From: Pseudomonas plecoglossicida NBRC 103162 = DSM 15088
Lineage (GTDB): Bacteria > Pseudomonadota > Gammaproteobacteria > Pseudomonadales > Pseudomonadaceae
Length of the DNA: 59,730 nucleotides
Reading direction: 5' to 3'
NCBI RefSeq assembly: GCF_000730665.1
Contig: NZ_BBIV01000037.1
Location: 1-59,730 of the forward strand
The translations under genes were made by a program, and so were the position numbers. This document shows, one piece after another, positions 44,292-53,216 of this stretch. The notes under the pieces were generated by a model that worked only from the letters and a program-made list of their open reading frames with translations, did not search any database and was not told the origin of the DNA. How positions within the stretch are numbered: the stretch's first letter is position 1; every line of letters begins with the position of its first letter.

Positions 44292-44555
44292 TCAACCAGC
44301 GCTCGGTTTCTTCACCGCCCGTGGCTTCTTCGCTACTGCCGGCTCAACCCCTGGCAACGCTGCCGCCTTGGGCTCGGCCGGTGCCTTGGGCTTGGCCGCC
44401 GCCTTCTTGCGTGGCGCTGCCTTGGGCGCTAGCGCCTCGGCCTCGGCCAGCTTGCGCGCCATGTCCCAGTGCCGGTCTTCCTGGCCAGCGGGCTTACCCT
44501 CCGACTCCCAGATCTGATAGGCGAATTCGCGAATACGTTTTTCATCGACACTCAT
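44292..44555 (-). CDS. DUF2934 protein with Lys/Ala/Pro-rich tail
   Basis: 87 aa from ATG 44555 (AGGAGC leader). Residues 1-40 form the DUF2934 helix-loop (RIREFAYQIWESEGKPAGQEDRHWDMA). The rest is a low-complexity AAPRKKAAAKPKAPAEPK tail, strongly basic and disordered. Small DUF2934 proteins are often linked to glgE/trehalose genes. The basic tail suggests binding to nucleic acid or acidic partners. It lies 17 bp after treY. Confidence 0.83.
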   Translation of the reverse strand: MSVDEKRIREFAYQIWESEGKPAGQEDRHWDMARKLAEAEALAPKAAPRKKAAAKPKAPAEPKAAALPGVEPAVAKKPRAVKKPSAG

Positions 44556-44572
44556 CGTGACGCTCCTGATAT

Positions 44573-47347
44573 TCAAGATTGTTGTATCAACAGGTTGACC
44601 GGAAACTCCGCCAGCACCGCGCTTACCAGCAGCTCCTTTGAAGGGCTGACCGCCGCGCAGGGGAAAAGTCCCGTCGAGGTTGCAGGTGACGCGGCAAACG
44701 GCAGGATCACCCGGGTGTCGTCCCAGTTCTGCGCCGGGATCAACGGTGTCGTGGCGCCCTCCAACAGGCCGCTGGCCAGGCGCGGGGCCACCACGATGGC
44801 GCGCTCGCCTTCACCCAGGCGAGCGAATGCGAGCACCTCGTCGGCATGCCGGCCCTGCACGGTCAGAGGCAGATAGGCGCCGCGGCGGAACAGCTCGGCG
44901 TGGGCCTGGCGGCAATCCAGCACCCGCGCAACCAGGGCCTGCTTGATGCGTCCGTCATGCCAGTGCGCGAGCAGTTCAGCGGGGGCCGCAGCGTCGTCCA
45001 GGGTGCGACGCCTGGCGGCGTAGTCCACTGCCTGGCGGTTATCCGGATCGACCAGGCTGAAATCCCAGTACTCGTTGCCCTGGTACAAGTCGGGCACGCC
45101 GGGCACGGTCATGCGCAGCAGCGCCTGGACCAGCCCGTTGAGCGCGCCGGGGCAGGCGATCAACTGCGCGGCATCCGCCAGTGACTGGCGCAACTGCTGG
45201 TTCTCGCGGCCTTGCAGCAGGCCATCGACATAGGCAGCGCAGGCCCCTTCATAGGCTTCGTTGGGTGCATTCCAGCTGCTGCGCAGCTTGGCCTCGCGCA
45301 GTGCTTTCTGCTGCCACTGGCGTATGCGTTCGGCGTAGCGGCGCACTGCACTGTCGTCGTGCAGGTCCAGCGCCAGCGGCCAACTGCCGAGCAGGGTCTG
45401 CAGCAACAGCAATTCATCGCCCGGGCTCGGCGCCGGGCCATCGTCCAGCTGCTCGCGCAGGGGGGCAGCGAGCTCGCGCCAGTGTTCCACCCGGCTGGCC
45501 AGCCACGTGCCCCGTTCGCTCAATACCGCCAGGCGCGCACGGGTGTCTTCGCCGCGCTTGTGGTCGTGGGTGGCGGTGGCCAGCAGGTTGTCGGGGAAGT
45601 CACGCAGACGGCGCTGGGCCTCGTTGTGGAAGTACTCGGCGCCGGCAGCGAAGCGTTCTGCGTCGAAGCCGACGTCATTGCGCGACAGCAGCCGAGCCGA
45701 GCGGTAGAAGGCGGTGTCTTCCACCGCCTTGGCCGCACTGGGCGCAGTCAGTTGCTGGAAACGCACGCAGGCATGGCGCAGGTGCTTGCGGGGTCGGCCG
45801 TGGGGCAATTGGCGCCAAGGTTGGCCGCCGAGCCAGTGCGCCAGCTGCTCGAGCAGCGGCCAGTCGGCTTCGGCAAGGTCCTGGCGAGCATTGGCCAGGG
45901 CCTGCTGGAAGCATTTTTCGTCCTCGGCCGGGCGCCCGCAGGCGTTGAAATAGGTGCGGTACACCGGGTAGTGGGCGACCAGCGCCTGCAGCGCACGGCG
46001 GATGGCGCCGAGGGTCAGGTCGCGGGTCATCAGGTCGTCGCGGGCCACCTGCAGCAGCGCCTGGGCCACCGATTCGCAATCGCCGGCCAGGCTGGCATTG
46101 AGCACCAAATGGCGGGCCTGGCGCACTTCCTCGGCAAACGCGGGGCGTTCGCTGAGCGTGGCCCACAGCTCGGTGAGTGGCGCTTCGCCTGCCGGGTCGT
46201 GCTGCAGCAGCGACACCTGGTTCATGAATTCGTAGCCGGTAGTGCCGTCGGTGAGCCAGTCGCGGTGCAGGTGTTCATCACTGCCGAGGATCTTTTCCAC
46301 GTAGATCGGGAAGTGCTCCAGCGCTGCCGACAGCGGTCGGCTGGCGAGCAGGCCGGTGACCCGCCGGCGCAGCTTGCGGCAGTAGCCACGCGGGTCGGCC
46401 AGACCGTCGATGTGGTCGATGCGCAAGCCGTCCACCAGGCCCCGCTCGATCAGCTCGAACAGCTTGGCGTGGGTCGCCTCGAACACCACCGCGCGCTCCA
46501 CCCGCAAGCCACCCAGCTCGTTGATGTCGAAGAAGCGCCGCCAGTTGATGTCGTCGGCGGCGGTGCGCCAGCTGGCCAGCCGGTAGGTCTGGCGCTCAAG
46601 CAGCAGGTGCAGGCGCTTGAAGCCGTTCTCGCAGCGGCTGTCGAAGGCGACGAGGGCGGATTCGAGGTCGGCCCCATCGGCCACCAGGCGCGCCAGCTCG
46701 ACGTGCAGGGGCAGGGCGGCGGCCAGCGGCGCGGCATGCTCGTGCAGGGCCGTGAAGTGCTCGGCCAGCGCCTGCAGGGCAGGCTCCGGGCTCAGGGACA
46801 ATATCCAGCCGTAATCGATGGGGCAGATCGGGAATCGGTGGTCGTAGTGGGCGATCTGCAGTACGCCCTGATGGGCATCGAACTGCAGCGGGATCTCGCC
46901 GTTCTTCAACGCCATGCCATAGTCGCTGGCAAGAAACGGCAGCAACAACTGGCCAGCCAGCAGGGGGTCGTTGGAATGCCACTGGATGTCGAAGAATTCG
47001 GCATAGGGGCTGCGTCGCCCCCATGCCAGCAGGCTCTGCCACCACGGGTTGTCGGCGCCGCCCACGGCCATGTGGTTGGACACGGTGTCGAGGATCAGCC
47101 CCATGCCATGTTGGCGCAGGGCGGCCACCAGGCGTTCCAGCGCGGCTTCGCCGCCCAGCTCCGGGTTGATCTGGGTCGGGTCGACCACGTCGTAGCCGTG
47201 GCGCGAGCCTGCACGGGCCTTGAGGATCGGCGAGGCATACACATGGCTGATGCCCAGCTGGGCGAAGTAGGGCACCAGCGGCACCGCATGGTCGAGGGTG
47301 AAGTCACTGTGCAGTTGCAGGCGCAGGGTCGCGGTCAACGGCTTCAT
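44573..47347 (-). CDS. treY: Maltooligosyltrehalose synthase
   Basis: 924 aa, typical TreY length. GH13_26: ATLRLQLHSDFTLDHAVPLVPYF, HVYASPILKARAGSRHGYDV, DTVSNHMAVG, DGLRIDHIDGLADPRGYCRKLR, and EKILGSDEHL. It converts the reducing end of linear maltodextrins to a trehalose unit. Overlaps malQ by 4 bp. Its neighbours GlgX and TreZ complete glucan-to-trehalose conversion. Confidence 0.96.
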   Translation of the reverse strand: MKPLTATLRLQLHSDFTLDHAVPLVPYFAQLGISHVYASPILKARAGSRHGYDVVDPTQINPELGGEAALERLVAALRQHGMGLILDTVSNHMAVGGADNPWWQSLLAWGRRSPYAEFFDIQWHSNDPLLAGQLLLPFLASDYGMALKNGEIPLQFDAHQGVLQIAHYDHRFPICPIDYGWILSLSPEPALQALAEHFTALHEHAAPLAAALPLHVELARLVADGADLESALVAFDSRCENGFKRLHLLLERQTYRLASWRTAADDINWRRFFDINELGGLRVERAVVFEATHAKLFELIERGLVDGLRIDHIDGLADPRGYCRKLRRRVTGLLASRPLSAALEHFPIYVEKILGSDEHLHRDWLTDGTTGYEFMNQVSLLQHDPAGEAPLTELWATLSERPAFAEEVRQARHLVLNASLAGDCESVAQALLQVARDDLMTRDLTLGAIRRALQALVAHYPVYRTYFNACGRPAEDEKCFQQALANARQDLAEADWPLLEQLAHWLGGQPWRQLPHGRPRKHLRHACVRFQQLTAPSAAKAVEDTAFYRSARLLSRNDVGFDAERFAAGAEYFHNEAQRRLRDFPDNLLATATHDHKRGEDTRARLAVLSERGTWLASRVEHWRELAAPLREQLDDGPAPSPGDELLLLQTLLGSWPLALDLHDDSAVRRYAERIRQWQQKALREAKLRSSWNAPNEAYEGACAAYVDGLLQGRENQQLRQSLADAAQLIACPGALNGLVQALLRMTVPGVPDLYQGNEYWDFSLVDPDNRQAVDYAARRRTLDDAAAPAELLAHWHDGRIKQALVARVLDCRQAHAELFRRGAYLPLTVQGRHADEVLAFARLGEGERAIVVAPRLASGLLEGATTPLIPAQNWDDTRVILPFAASPATSTGLFPCAAVSPSKELLVSAVLAEFPVNLLIQQS

Positions 47348-49413
47348 CGGTCACGCTCCCAAGCTTGCTCGCGGGCCTGGGCCAACAGCTCCAGGCGGCG
47401 AGCGGCGTCTTCGTCGTCGAGCAGCTCGCCCACCGGCGCGGCGAAGCGCCGGCGCCAGTTGGGGTGGCCTTCGGTGGTACCTGGCAGGTTGGGTTGTTCA
47501 TCGCTGCCGAGCAGGTCTTCCAGCGGGATCAGCACCAGCGGCGCGCGGGTGTGGCCGACGTAGCGGATCGCGGCATCGATCAGTGCGTCGTTGTCCGTCA
47601 AGGGCCCATAATTGGCTTCCAGGGTGCGGCGCAGGCCGTCCCGCTCCTTTTGCCGTTCGTGTCGCCAGTGCAGTTCGGTGGCGGCATCGATCAACTTCAG
47701 GCGCTGGTTCCAGTCGATATCCCGGCTCTGCAGCCAGCCGGCCAGGGGCGCCAGGTCGTGGGTGCCGGTGGTGGCCAAGGCATCGTCCGGCCAGTCGAGG
47801 ATCGGCTTGAAGTGTCCGGGGTGGGTCTGCTCGAAGGGCAATACGCGCATGCCTAGCAGCGCTTTGTCGGCCAGCTGTTCGCGCAGCCCTTCAGGCACCG
47901 TGCCGAGATCTTCGCCAAGGATGATCGCCTGGTGCCGCACCGACTCCAGGGCCAACAGGCGCAGCAGATCCTCCAGCGGGTAATCGAGGTAGGCGCCTTC
48001 GCTGGGCTTGCAGCCACGCGGGATCAACCACAGTCGGCGCAGGCCCATCACGTGGTCGATGCGCAGGCCGCCGGCGTGCGCCAGGTTGGCCCGCAACATC
48101 TCGATGAAGGCGCGGTAGCCATTGCGCTTGAGGCCTTCCGGGGAGAACGCGCAGATCCCCCAGTCCTGCCCGGCGCGATTGAGGATGTCGGGTGGCGCGC
48201 CGACCTTGAGGTTGGCCAGCAGCTCGTCCTGGCGGCTCCAGGCCTGGCTGCCGGCACCGTCTGCGCCTACGGCCAGGTCGGCGATCAGGCCGATCGCCAT
48301 GCCGTTGCTGCGCGCGGCCTCCTGGGCGCGTTGCAGGCTGCGTTCGGTCAGCCATTGGCAAAAGGCGTGGAACTCGATCTTCGCCGGGTAGGCGTTGGCG
48401 AAGGCTTCGACCTCGGGGTGATAAGGGTCGTGCCAGGCACTGGGCCAGTTGCGCCAGTCACCCCCCAGGCCGTGGTCGACAGCTTGCGCTTGCAGCACTT
48501 CGAAACGGCAGTGGTGCTCCAGGGCCTGACCTGCAGCGCCGCGGTAGCTGTCGAAGTCCTTGCGCAACGGGTGATCGCCCTGGCTGAAGTCCTGGTACAG
48601 CGCTTCGAGCAGGCTCAGCCGGGCATAGGCGGCGCGTGGCCAGTCCACCAGCGGGCGGCGTTCCAGGTCTTCGAGCGTCTGCTCCAGGCGGCAGGCGTCG
48701 ATGGCCATGCGCACGGCGCGCTCGCCGAGAATGGCCGCGGGGCTGGCATAGAGGGTGTTGAGCAGCAGGCGGCTGGACGGTGAGTAGGGGCTGTAGTGCA
48801 GTTGGTCGACCGCCGACAAGGCATGGATCGGGCTGATGGCCAAGGCGTCGGCGCCGCGTTCGGCGGCGCTGCGCGCCAGTTGCTCCAGCGCCAGGCAGTC
48901 GCCGAAGCCGCCGTCGCCCGTGCGGCGCAGGCTGTACAGCTGCACGGCGATGCCCCAGCAGCGTGGCGGCGGTTGCTGGATGGCGTCTGCCAGGCTGTAG
49001 CAGCGCGGGGGTGCCACGGCGAGGACAAAGGTGCGACCTTCGATTTCCACCTGGTGATAGCCGATGGGCAGCTGGCCCGGCAGGTGCGCCTGGGCGTCGA
49101 GGGCGATGCGGCGCTGGCTGCCGTCCTCCAGGGTGCATAAGGCGTTGCTGGCAGGTGCGAAGAAGTGCGCCAAGGCCAGCGGCTGGTCAACCTCGGCAGT
49201 CAGAAGGGGCGGCAGGTGCTGGCTGTCTTCGCAGGCTTCGACAGCGTGCAGGCTGCTGTGGACGGCGCTGTCGTCGGCGGCTGGGTGGCCCAGGCCTTCG
49301 AGGACCTTGCGCAGCACCTCGTCGGCCACCTGCTGTGGCCGGTTGTTGGCATCGATCCAGTCACGGGCAAGGCCGACGCGGGCGGCCAGGCGGTGCAGTG
49401 CGGTTTCGCTCAT
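47344..49413 (-). CDS. malQ: 4-alpha-glucanotransferase
   Basis: 689 aa, GH77. Contains SRLLLNTLYASPAAIL, the catalytic Asp region LRIDHVMGLRRLWLIP, and the acid Glu in IILGEDLGTVPEGLRE. It disproportionates short maltodextrins, rescuing products too short for TreY or GlgX. Overlaps both neighbours (treZ and treY) by 4 bp each. Confidence 0.95.
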   Translation of the reverse strand: MSETALHRLAARVGLARDWIDANNRPQQVADEVLRKVLEGLGHPAADDSAVHSSLHAVEACEDSQHLPPLLTAEVDQPLALAHFFAPASNALCTLEDGSQRRIALDAQAHLPGQLPIGYHQVEIEGRTFVLAVAPPRCYSLADAIQQPPPRCWGIAVQLYSLRRTGDGGFGDCLALEQLARSAAERGADALAISPIHALSAVDQLHYSPYSPSSRLLLNTLYASPAAILGERAVRMAIDACRLEQTLEDLERRPLVDWPRAAYARLSLLEALYQDFSQGDHPLRKDFDSYRGAAGQALEHHCRFEVLQAQAVDHGLGGDWRNWPSAWHDPYHPEVEAFANAYPAKIEFHAFCQWLTERSLQRAQEAARSNGMAIGLIADLAVGADGAGSQAWSRQDELLANLKVGAPPDILNRAGQDWGICAFSPEGLKRNGYRAFIEMLRANLAHAGGLRIDHVMGLRRLWLIPRGCKPSEGAYLDYPLEDLLRLLALESVRHQAIILGEDLGTVPEGLREQLADKALLGMRVLPFEQTHPGHFKPILDWPDDALATTGTHDLAPLAGWLQSRDIDWNQRLKLIDAATELHWRHERQKERDGLRRTLEANYGPLTDNDALIDAAIRYVGHTRAPLVLIPLEDLLGSDEQPNLPGTTEGHPNWRRRFAAPVGELLDDEDAARRLELLAQAREQAWERDR

Positions 49414-51152
49414 GGGCTCTCCTGGCCAGGTGCAAGCAGGCTGACCACGCAGCTGTAGGCCGATAGTGCGGTGTCAGGGTGCGTGGTGTCGCTGCTGTCG
49501 AACAGGCGCAGTTCGGCGGGGGGCAGGGCTGCGGCCTGGGGCGTGTCTGCCAGGTTCAGGTCGATGCGCAGGGTGCTGCCATCCCCAAGCCGCCAACGGG
49601 CGCTCAGCGCCTTGTCGCCCAGTACCTCGGCACCCAGTGCGTGGCTGCCGAGCAGGTGCGGGATGACGTGGCGTTGGCGCAGCGCCAGCAGCTGTTGGTA
49701 TAAACCGTGCCAGCCAGCGATGACTTCCTGGCGCTGTGGCCGTGAGGCCTCGAAGGTCTGTTCGGCGTTGGGGTCGGGAATCCGTTCGCGCTGGTGTGGG
49801 TCGGCGAAGGCGCGAAAGTGGGCGAACTCGCCGCGGCGGCCTTCGCGCACGGCATCGGCCAGTTCGTCGTGGAAGTCGGTGAAGAACAGGAACGGCCGGC
49901 AACTGCCGTCGTCGTCGCCCATGAACAGAAGCGGGATCATCGGTGCCAGCAGCAGCAGGGCAGTCGCGGCACGCAGGGCCGGCGGCGGGCACAGCCGGGT
50001 GAGGCGCTCACCCAGGGCGCGGTTGCCGACCTGGTCATGGTTCTGCAGGAACAGCACGAACGCGCTGGGCGGCAAGTGGCCGCTGGGTTCGCCGCGTGGC
50101 GTGCCGTGGCGGTTGGCTTGGCCCTGGAACACGAAGCCTTCGCCCAGGCAGCGAGCCAGTTTGTCGATCGGCCGTTGCCGGTAGTCGGCGTAGTAGCCTT
50201 CGGTCTCGCCGGTCAGCAGCACGTGCAGGGCATTGTGGCCGTCGTCGTTCCACTGGGCGTCGAAGCCCTGTTCGAGCAGCGAGGCCTGGTTGTGCTCGTT
50301 CTCCAGCACCAGCCAGACATGCCGGCCAGGCTCCACGGCAGTGCGCACCCGCTGCGCCAGCTCGACGAGAAAATCCGGCTGGTCGATGGCATGCACGGCG
50401 TCCAGGCGCAGGCCGTCGCAGCGGTACTCGCACAGCCACATCAGGGCGTTCTGGATAAAGTACTCGCGCACCTCGGGGCGGCGGAAGTCGATCGCGGCGC
50501 CCCAGGGCGTCTGCCGGTCCTGGCGGAAAAACGGGCTGGCGTACTGATGCAGGTAATTGCCGTCGGGGCCGAAGTGGTTGTAGACCACGTCCACCAGCAC
50601 CATCAGGCCGTGGCCGTGGGCATCGTCGACCAGCGCGCACAATTGCTCGGGGCTGCCGTAGCTGTGCTGCGGCGCGTAGGGCAGCACGCCGTCGTAGCCC
50701 CAGTTGCGTTCGCCCGGAAACTGCCCGAGGGGCATCAGCTCGATGGCGCTGATGCCCAGCTCGGCCAGGCGCGGCAGGTGCCGGGCCACGCCGTCGTAGC
50801 CATCGAGCACGCCGACGTGCAGCTCCTGGATCACCGCTTCGTGCCAGGGCCGGCCCTGCCATGGGTGCTGCCAGGCATGGGCCCCGGTGTCGACCAGCTG
50901 GCTCGGCCCCTGCACGCCTTCAGGCTGGTAGCGCGACGCGGGGTCGGCCACCTGCAGCTGGCCATCGATACGGTAGTGATAACGGTCACCTGCCTGGCAC
51001 GCGGCGACTCCCGTGTACCAGCCATCGTCATCGGCCAGCAGCTCGATCGCCGGCTGCTGCTCCAGTTCCAAGCTCACGCTGCGCGCATCGGGCGCCCAGA
51101 GGGCGAAGCGCGCCGACGTGGCGTCCAGCAAGTGTGCGCCATGCCTGTGCAT
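49410..51152 (-). CDS. treZ: Maltooligosyltrehalose trehalohydrolase
   Basis: 580 aa, GH13_10. An N-terminal CBM48-like domain (about 10-90) precedes the barrel, with LDAVHAIDQPDFLVEL (nucleophile), a Glu in WLVLENEHNQASLL, and LQNHDQVGNRALGERL. It releases trehalose from maltooligosyltrehalose made by TreY. Starts 13 bp after glgA and overlaps malQ. Confidence 0.96.
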   Translation of the reverse strand: MHRHGAHLLDATSARFALWAPDARSVSLELEQQPAIELLADDDGWYTGVAACQAGDRYHYRIDGQLQVADPASRYQPEGVQGPSQLVDTGAHAWQHPWQGRPWHEAVIQELHVGVLDGYDGVARHLPRLAELGISAIELMPLGQFPGERNWGYDGVLPYAPQHSYGSPEQLCALVDDAHGHGLMVLVDVVYNHFGPDGNYLHQYASPFFRQDRQTPWGAAIDFRRPEVREYFIQNALMWLCEYRCDGLRLDAVHAIDQPDFLVELAQRVRTAVEPGRHVWLVLENEHNQASLLEQGFDAQWNDDGHNALHVLLTGETEGYYADYRQRPIDKLARCLGEGFVFQGQANRHGTPRGEPSGHLPPSAFVLFLQNHDQVGNRALGERLTRLCPPPALRAATALLLLAPMIPLLFMGDDDGSCRPFLFFTDFHDELADAVREGRRGEFAHFRAFADPHQRERIPDPNAEQTFEASRPQRQEVIAGWHGLYQQLLALRQRHVIPHLLGSHALGAEVLGDKALSARWRLGDGSTLRIDLNLADTPQAAALPPAELRLFDSSDTTHPDTALSAYSCVVSLLAPGQESP

Positions 51153-51165
51153 CTTCGACCCCCGC

Positions 51166-52725
51166 TTAGTAGTGGCTGAACTGGGTCTGCTTGACCAGGT
51201 CCTCGTAGAGGCGGGCGTAGGGCTCGACCGCCTGGCACCAGTTGAACGGCTGGGTCATGGACAGGCAGCGCATGGCATTGAGCAGGTTCTTCTTGCCGTA
51301 GACATAGAAGGCCCGGCTCAGTGCCTCGCGGTAGCTTTCAACCGTCGACTCGTCGAACAGGAAACCGGTGACGCCGTTCTCGATGGTGTCGGCCAGGCCG
51401 CCGGTGTTGCGTGCCACCGGCAACGAGCCGAACCGCTGCGCATACATCTGGCTCAGGCCGCAGGGCTCGTAGCGCGAGGGCATGAGCAGGAAGTCGCTGC
51501 CGGCAAACATGCGCCGGGCATCGGTCTCGTTGAAGCCGATGTGCACCCCGATGCGGCCCGGGTGGCGCAGCGCCAGATCGCGCATGGCCTGTTCTTCTTC
51601 CGGCTCGCCGCGACCAATGATGGCGATCTGGCCGCCTTGCTCGACGATGTAGTCGGCCACGCCCAGGGTCAGGTCCAGGCCCTTCTGGTAGACCAGGCGC
51701 GAGACCACGGCGAACAGCGGGCCGCTGGCAGGCTCCAGGCCGAACAGATGGCGTACCTCGTCGGCGTTGCGCGCCTTGCCGTCCCAGTCATTGATGCTGA
51801 AGTTGTGCTGCAGGTGCTTGTCGGTGGCCGAATCCCAGCTTTCGTCGATGCCGTTGGGGATGCCGCCAAGCAGACCTTGCTGGGCCTTGCTGGCCAGGAA
51901 GCCATCGAGGCCGCAGCCGAATTCCGGGGTGGTGATCTCTCGGGCATAGGTGGCGCTGACCGTGGTGATGTGGCTGGAGTAGGCAAGGCCGGCCTTGAGG
52001 AACGACAGCTTGCCGTAGAACTCCATGCCTTCCTGTTGCATGGCGTGGTCCGGGATCGCCAGTTCCGGGCTGCAGCCGCGGCTGTACACGCCCTGGTAGG
52101 CGAGGTTGTGGATGGTGAACAGGGTCGGCGTGTTCAGCCCGCGCCAATGCATGTAGGCCGGGGCCAGGCCGGCGGGCCAGTCGTGGGCATGCACCACTTC
52201 GGGTTTCCAGTGGATCATGCCTTCGCCTGCGGCGATCTCGGCCGCGGCCAGGCCCAGGCGGGCGAAACGGATATGGTTGTCAGGCCAGTCGCGGCCGTTG
52301 TTGGCACCATAGGGCGTGCCGTCGCGCTGGTACAGTTCGGGGCAGATCAGCACATAGATGACCAGGCCGTCGGCCAGGTCCATGCGGCCGATCTTGCACG
52401 GTGGCAGCGCCGCATGGCCGCCGAGTTCGCCGACGATATGAATGGGGTTGTCGCTTTCCATCACCTGCGGGTAGCCGGGGATCAGTACCCGGACATCATG
52501 CAGGTGGGCCAGTGCCCGCGGCAGCGCTGCCGATACGTCGCCCAGGCCGCCGGTCTTGACCAGGTCGGCGATTTCCGAGGTGACGAACAGGATCTTGCGC
52601 TTGTTGGGGTTGTGCTGGCGCTGGGCGCCGGGTGCCTTGGCTGTCGTGGCGAAGTCAGGGGTGAGCGGTTCGCGGTTGTCCGGGTTGAATGAATCTACGT
52701 GAGGTTCGACAGCGGCACTGATCAT
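51166..52725 (-). CDS. glgA: Glycogen synthase (GT5)
   Basis: 519 aa from ATG 52725, with GGAG upstream; the frame to 52860 has no leader. It has a non-canonical N-terminal extension of about 45 residues ahead of KILFVTSEIADLVKTGGLGDV, the ADP-glucose-binding KTGGLG motif, and the GT-B second domain with GSDFLLMPSRYEPCGLSQ. It adds glucose from a nucleotide sugar to alpha-glucan. First gene of the minus-strand glucan/trehalose operon. No glgC is present in the window. Confidence 0.95.
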   Translation of the reverse strand: MISAAVEPHVDSFNPDNREPLTPDFATTAKAPGAQRQHNPNKRKILFVTSEIADLVKTGGLGDVSAALPRALAHLHDVRVLIPGYPQVMESDNPIHIVGELGGHAALPPCKIGRMDLADGLVIYVLICPELYQRDGTPYGANNGRDWPDNHIRFARLGLAAAEIAAGEGMIHWKPEVVHAHDWPAGLAPAYMHWRGLNTPTLFTIHNLAYQGVYSRGCSPELAIPDHAMQQEGMEFYGKLSFLKAGLAYSSHITTVSATYAREITTPEFGCGLDGFLASKAQQGLLGGIPNGIDESWDSATDKHLQHNFSINDWDGKARNADEVRHLFGLEPASGPLFAVVSRLVYQKGLDLTLGVADYIVEQGGQIAIIGRGEPEEEQAMRDLALRHPGRIGVHIGFNETDARRMFAGSDFLLMPSRYEPCGLSQMYAQRFGSLPVARNTGGLADTIENGVTGFLFDESTVESYREALSRAFYVYGKKNLLNAMRCLSMTQPFNWCQAVEPYARLYEDLVKQTQFSHY

Positions 52726-52939
52726 ACTTCTCTCCGTCCCTATGTTATGGCCGGGTGCTTGCACCCGTTGCTTTATTTCGTGTTGGCGATCTCTGGTTCT
52801 TGGCGTGGTAATGCTGTCCTTGCCCCAGGGTCGTGCGCGCAGGCACGGCGCAATCGGCATTCCGGCCGAAGGCGATTGATCGAATTGGGTTGGGTCGGCT
52901 TCGGCAAGGGTGGTCCCTCTACCATGGCCTACTTATGTT

Positions 52940-52967
52940 GCTGACCCGCTACCGTTTGCAAAAGTTC
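52940..52967 (-). promoter_or_regulatory. AlgU-like promoter for the glgA-treZ-malQ-treY operon
   Basis: Minus strand: exact -35 GAACTT (52962-52967), 17-bp spacer, -10 TCAGC (52940-52944), an imperfect match to TCTGA. It would give a leader of about 205 nt. The 491-bp region 52726-53216 otherwise holds a CAAACG-TTGG-CGTTTG inverted repeat (53083-53098) and a terminator, with no credible gene. Confidence 0.45.
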
Positions 52968-53035
52968 GACTTATTTAGGTCGCTTCTTCCCTGAGCAAAT
53001 CGCGGGCCGAAAACCGAGTGTAGGAGAGACGGAGA

Positions 53036-53058
53036 TAAAAAGGTGACCCGTTGGTCAC
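53036..53058 (-). terminator. Intrinsic terminator upstream of glgA
   Basis: Minus strand: GTGACC-AACG-GGTCAC (53043-53058) followed by CCTTTTT. It ends transcription of the NTF2-like gene (53217-53675) before the glgA promoter, so glgA is an independent unit. Confidence 0.7.
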
Positions 53059-53216
53059 TTTCGTTATGACGCGTGCTAGACGCAAACGTTGGCGTTTGTG
53101 ACCGGGTGTGAATGGAGAGCCAGGAGGCATCTTCGAAGAGCAGGTGTGCATCATTTTGCAGCACGCTCAAGGCATTTTTGCCCTGAGGCGGGGCGCTCGC
53201 CCCGCGGGCTTGTGGA

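Noticed and set aside
52949..53170. 73-residue minus-strand frame upstream of glgA
   Set aside because: It crosses an intrinsic terminator and the AlgU-like promoter, lacks a Shine-Dalgarno and resembles no family.
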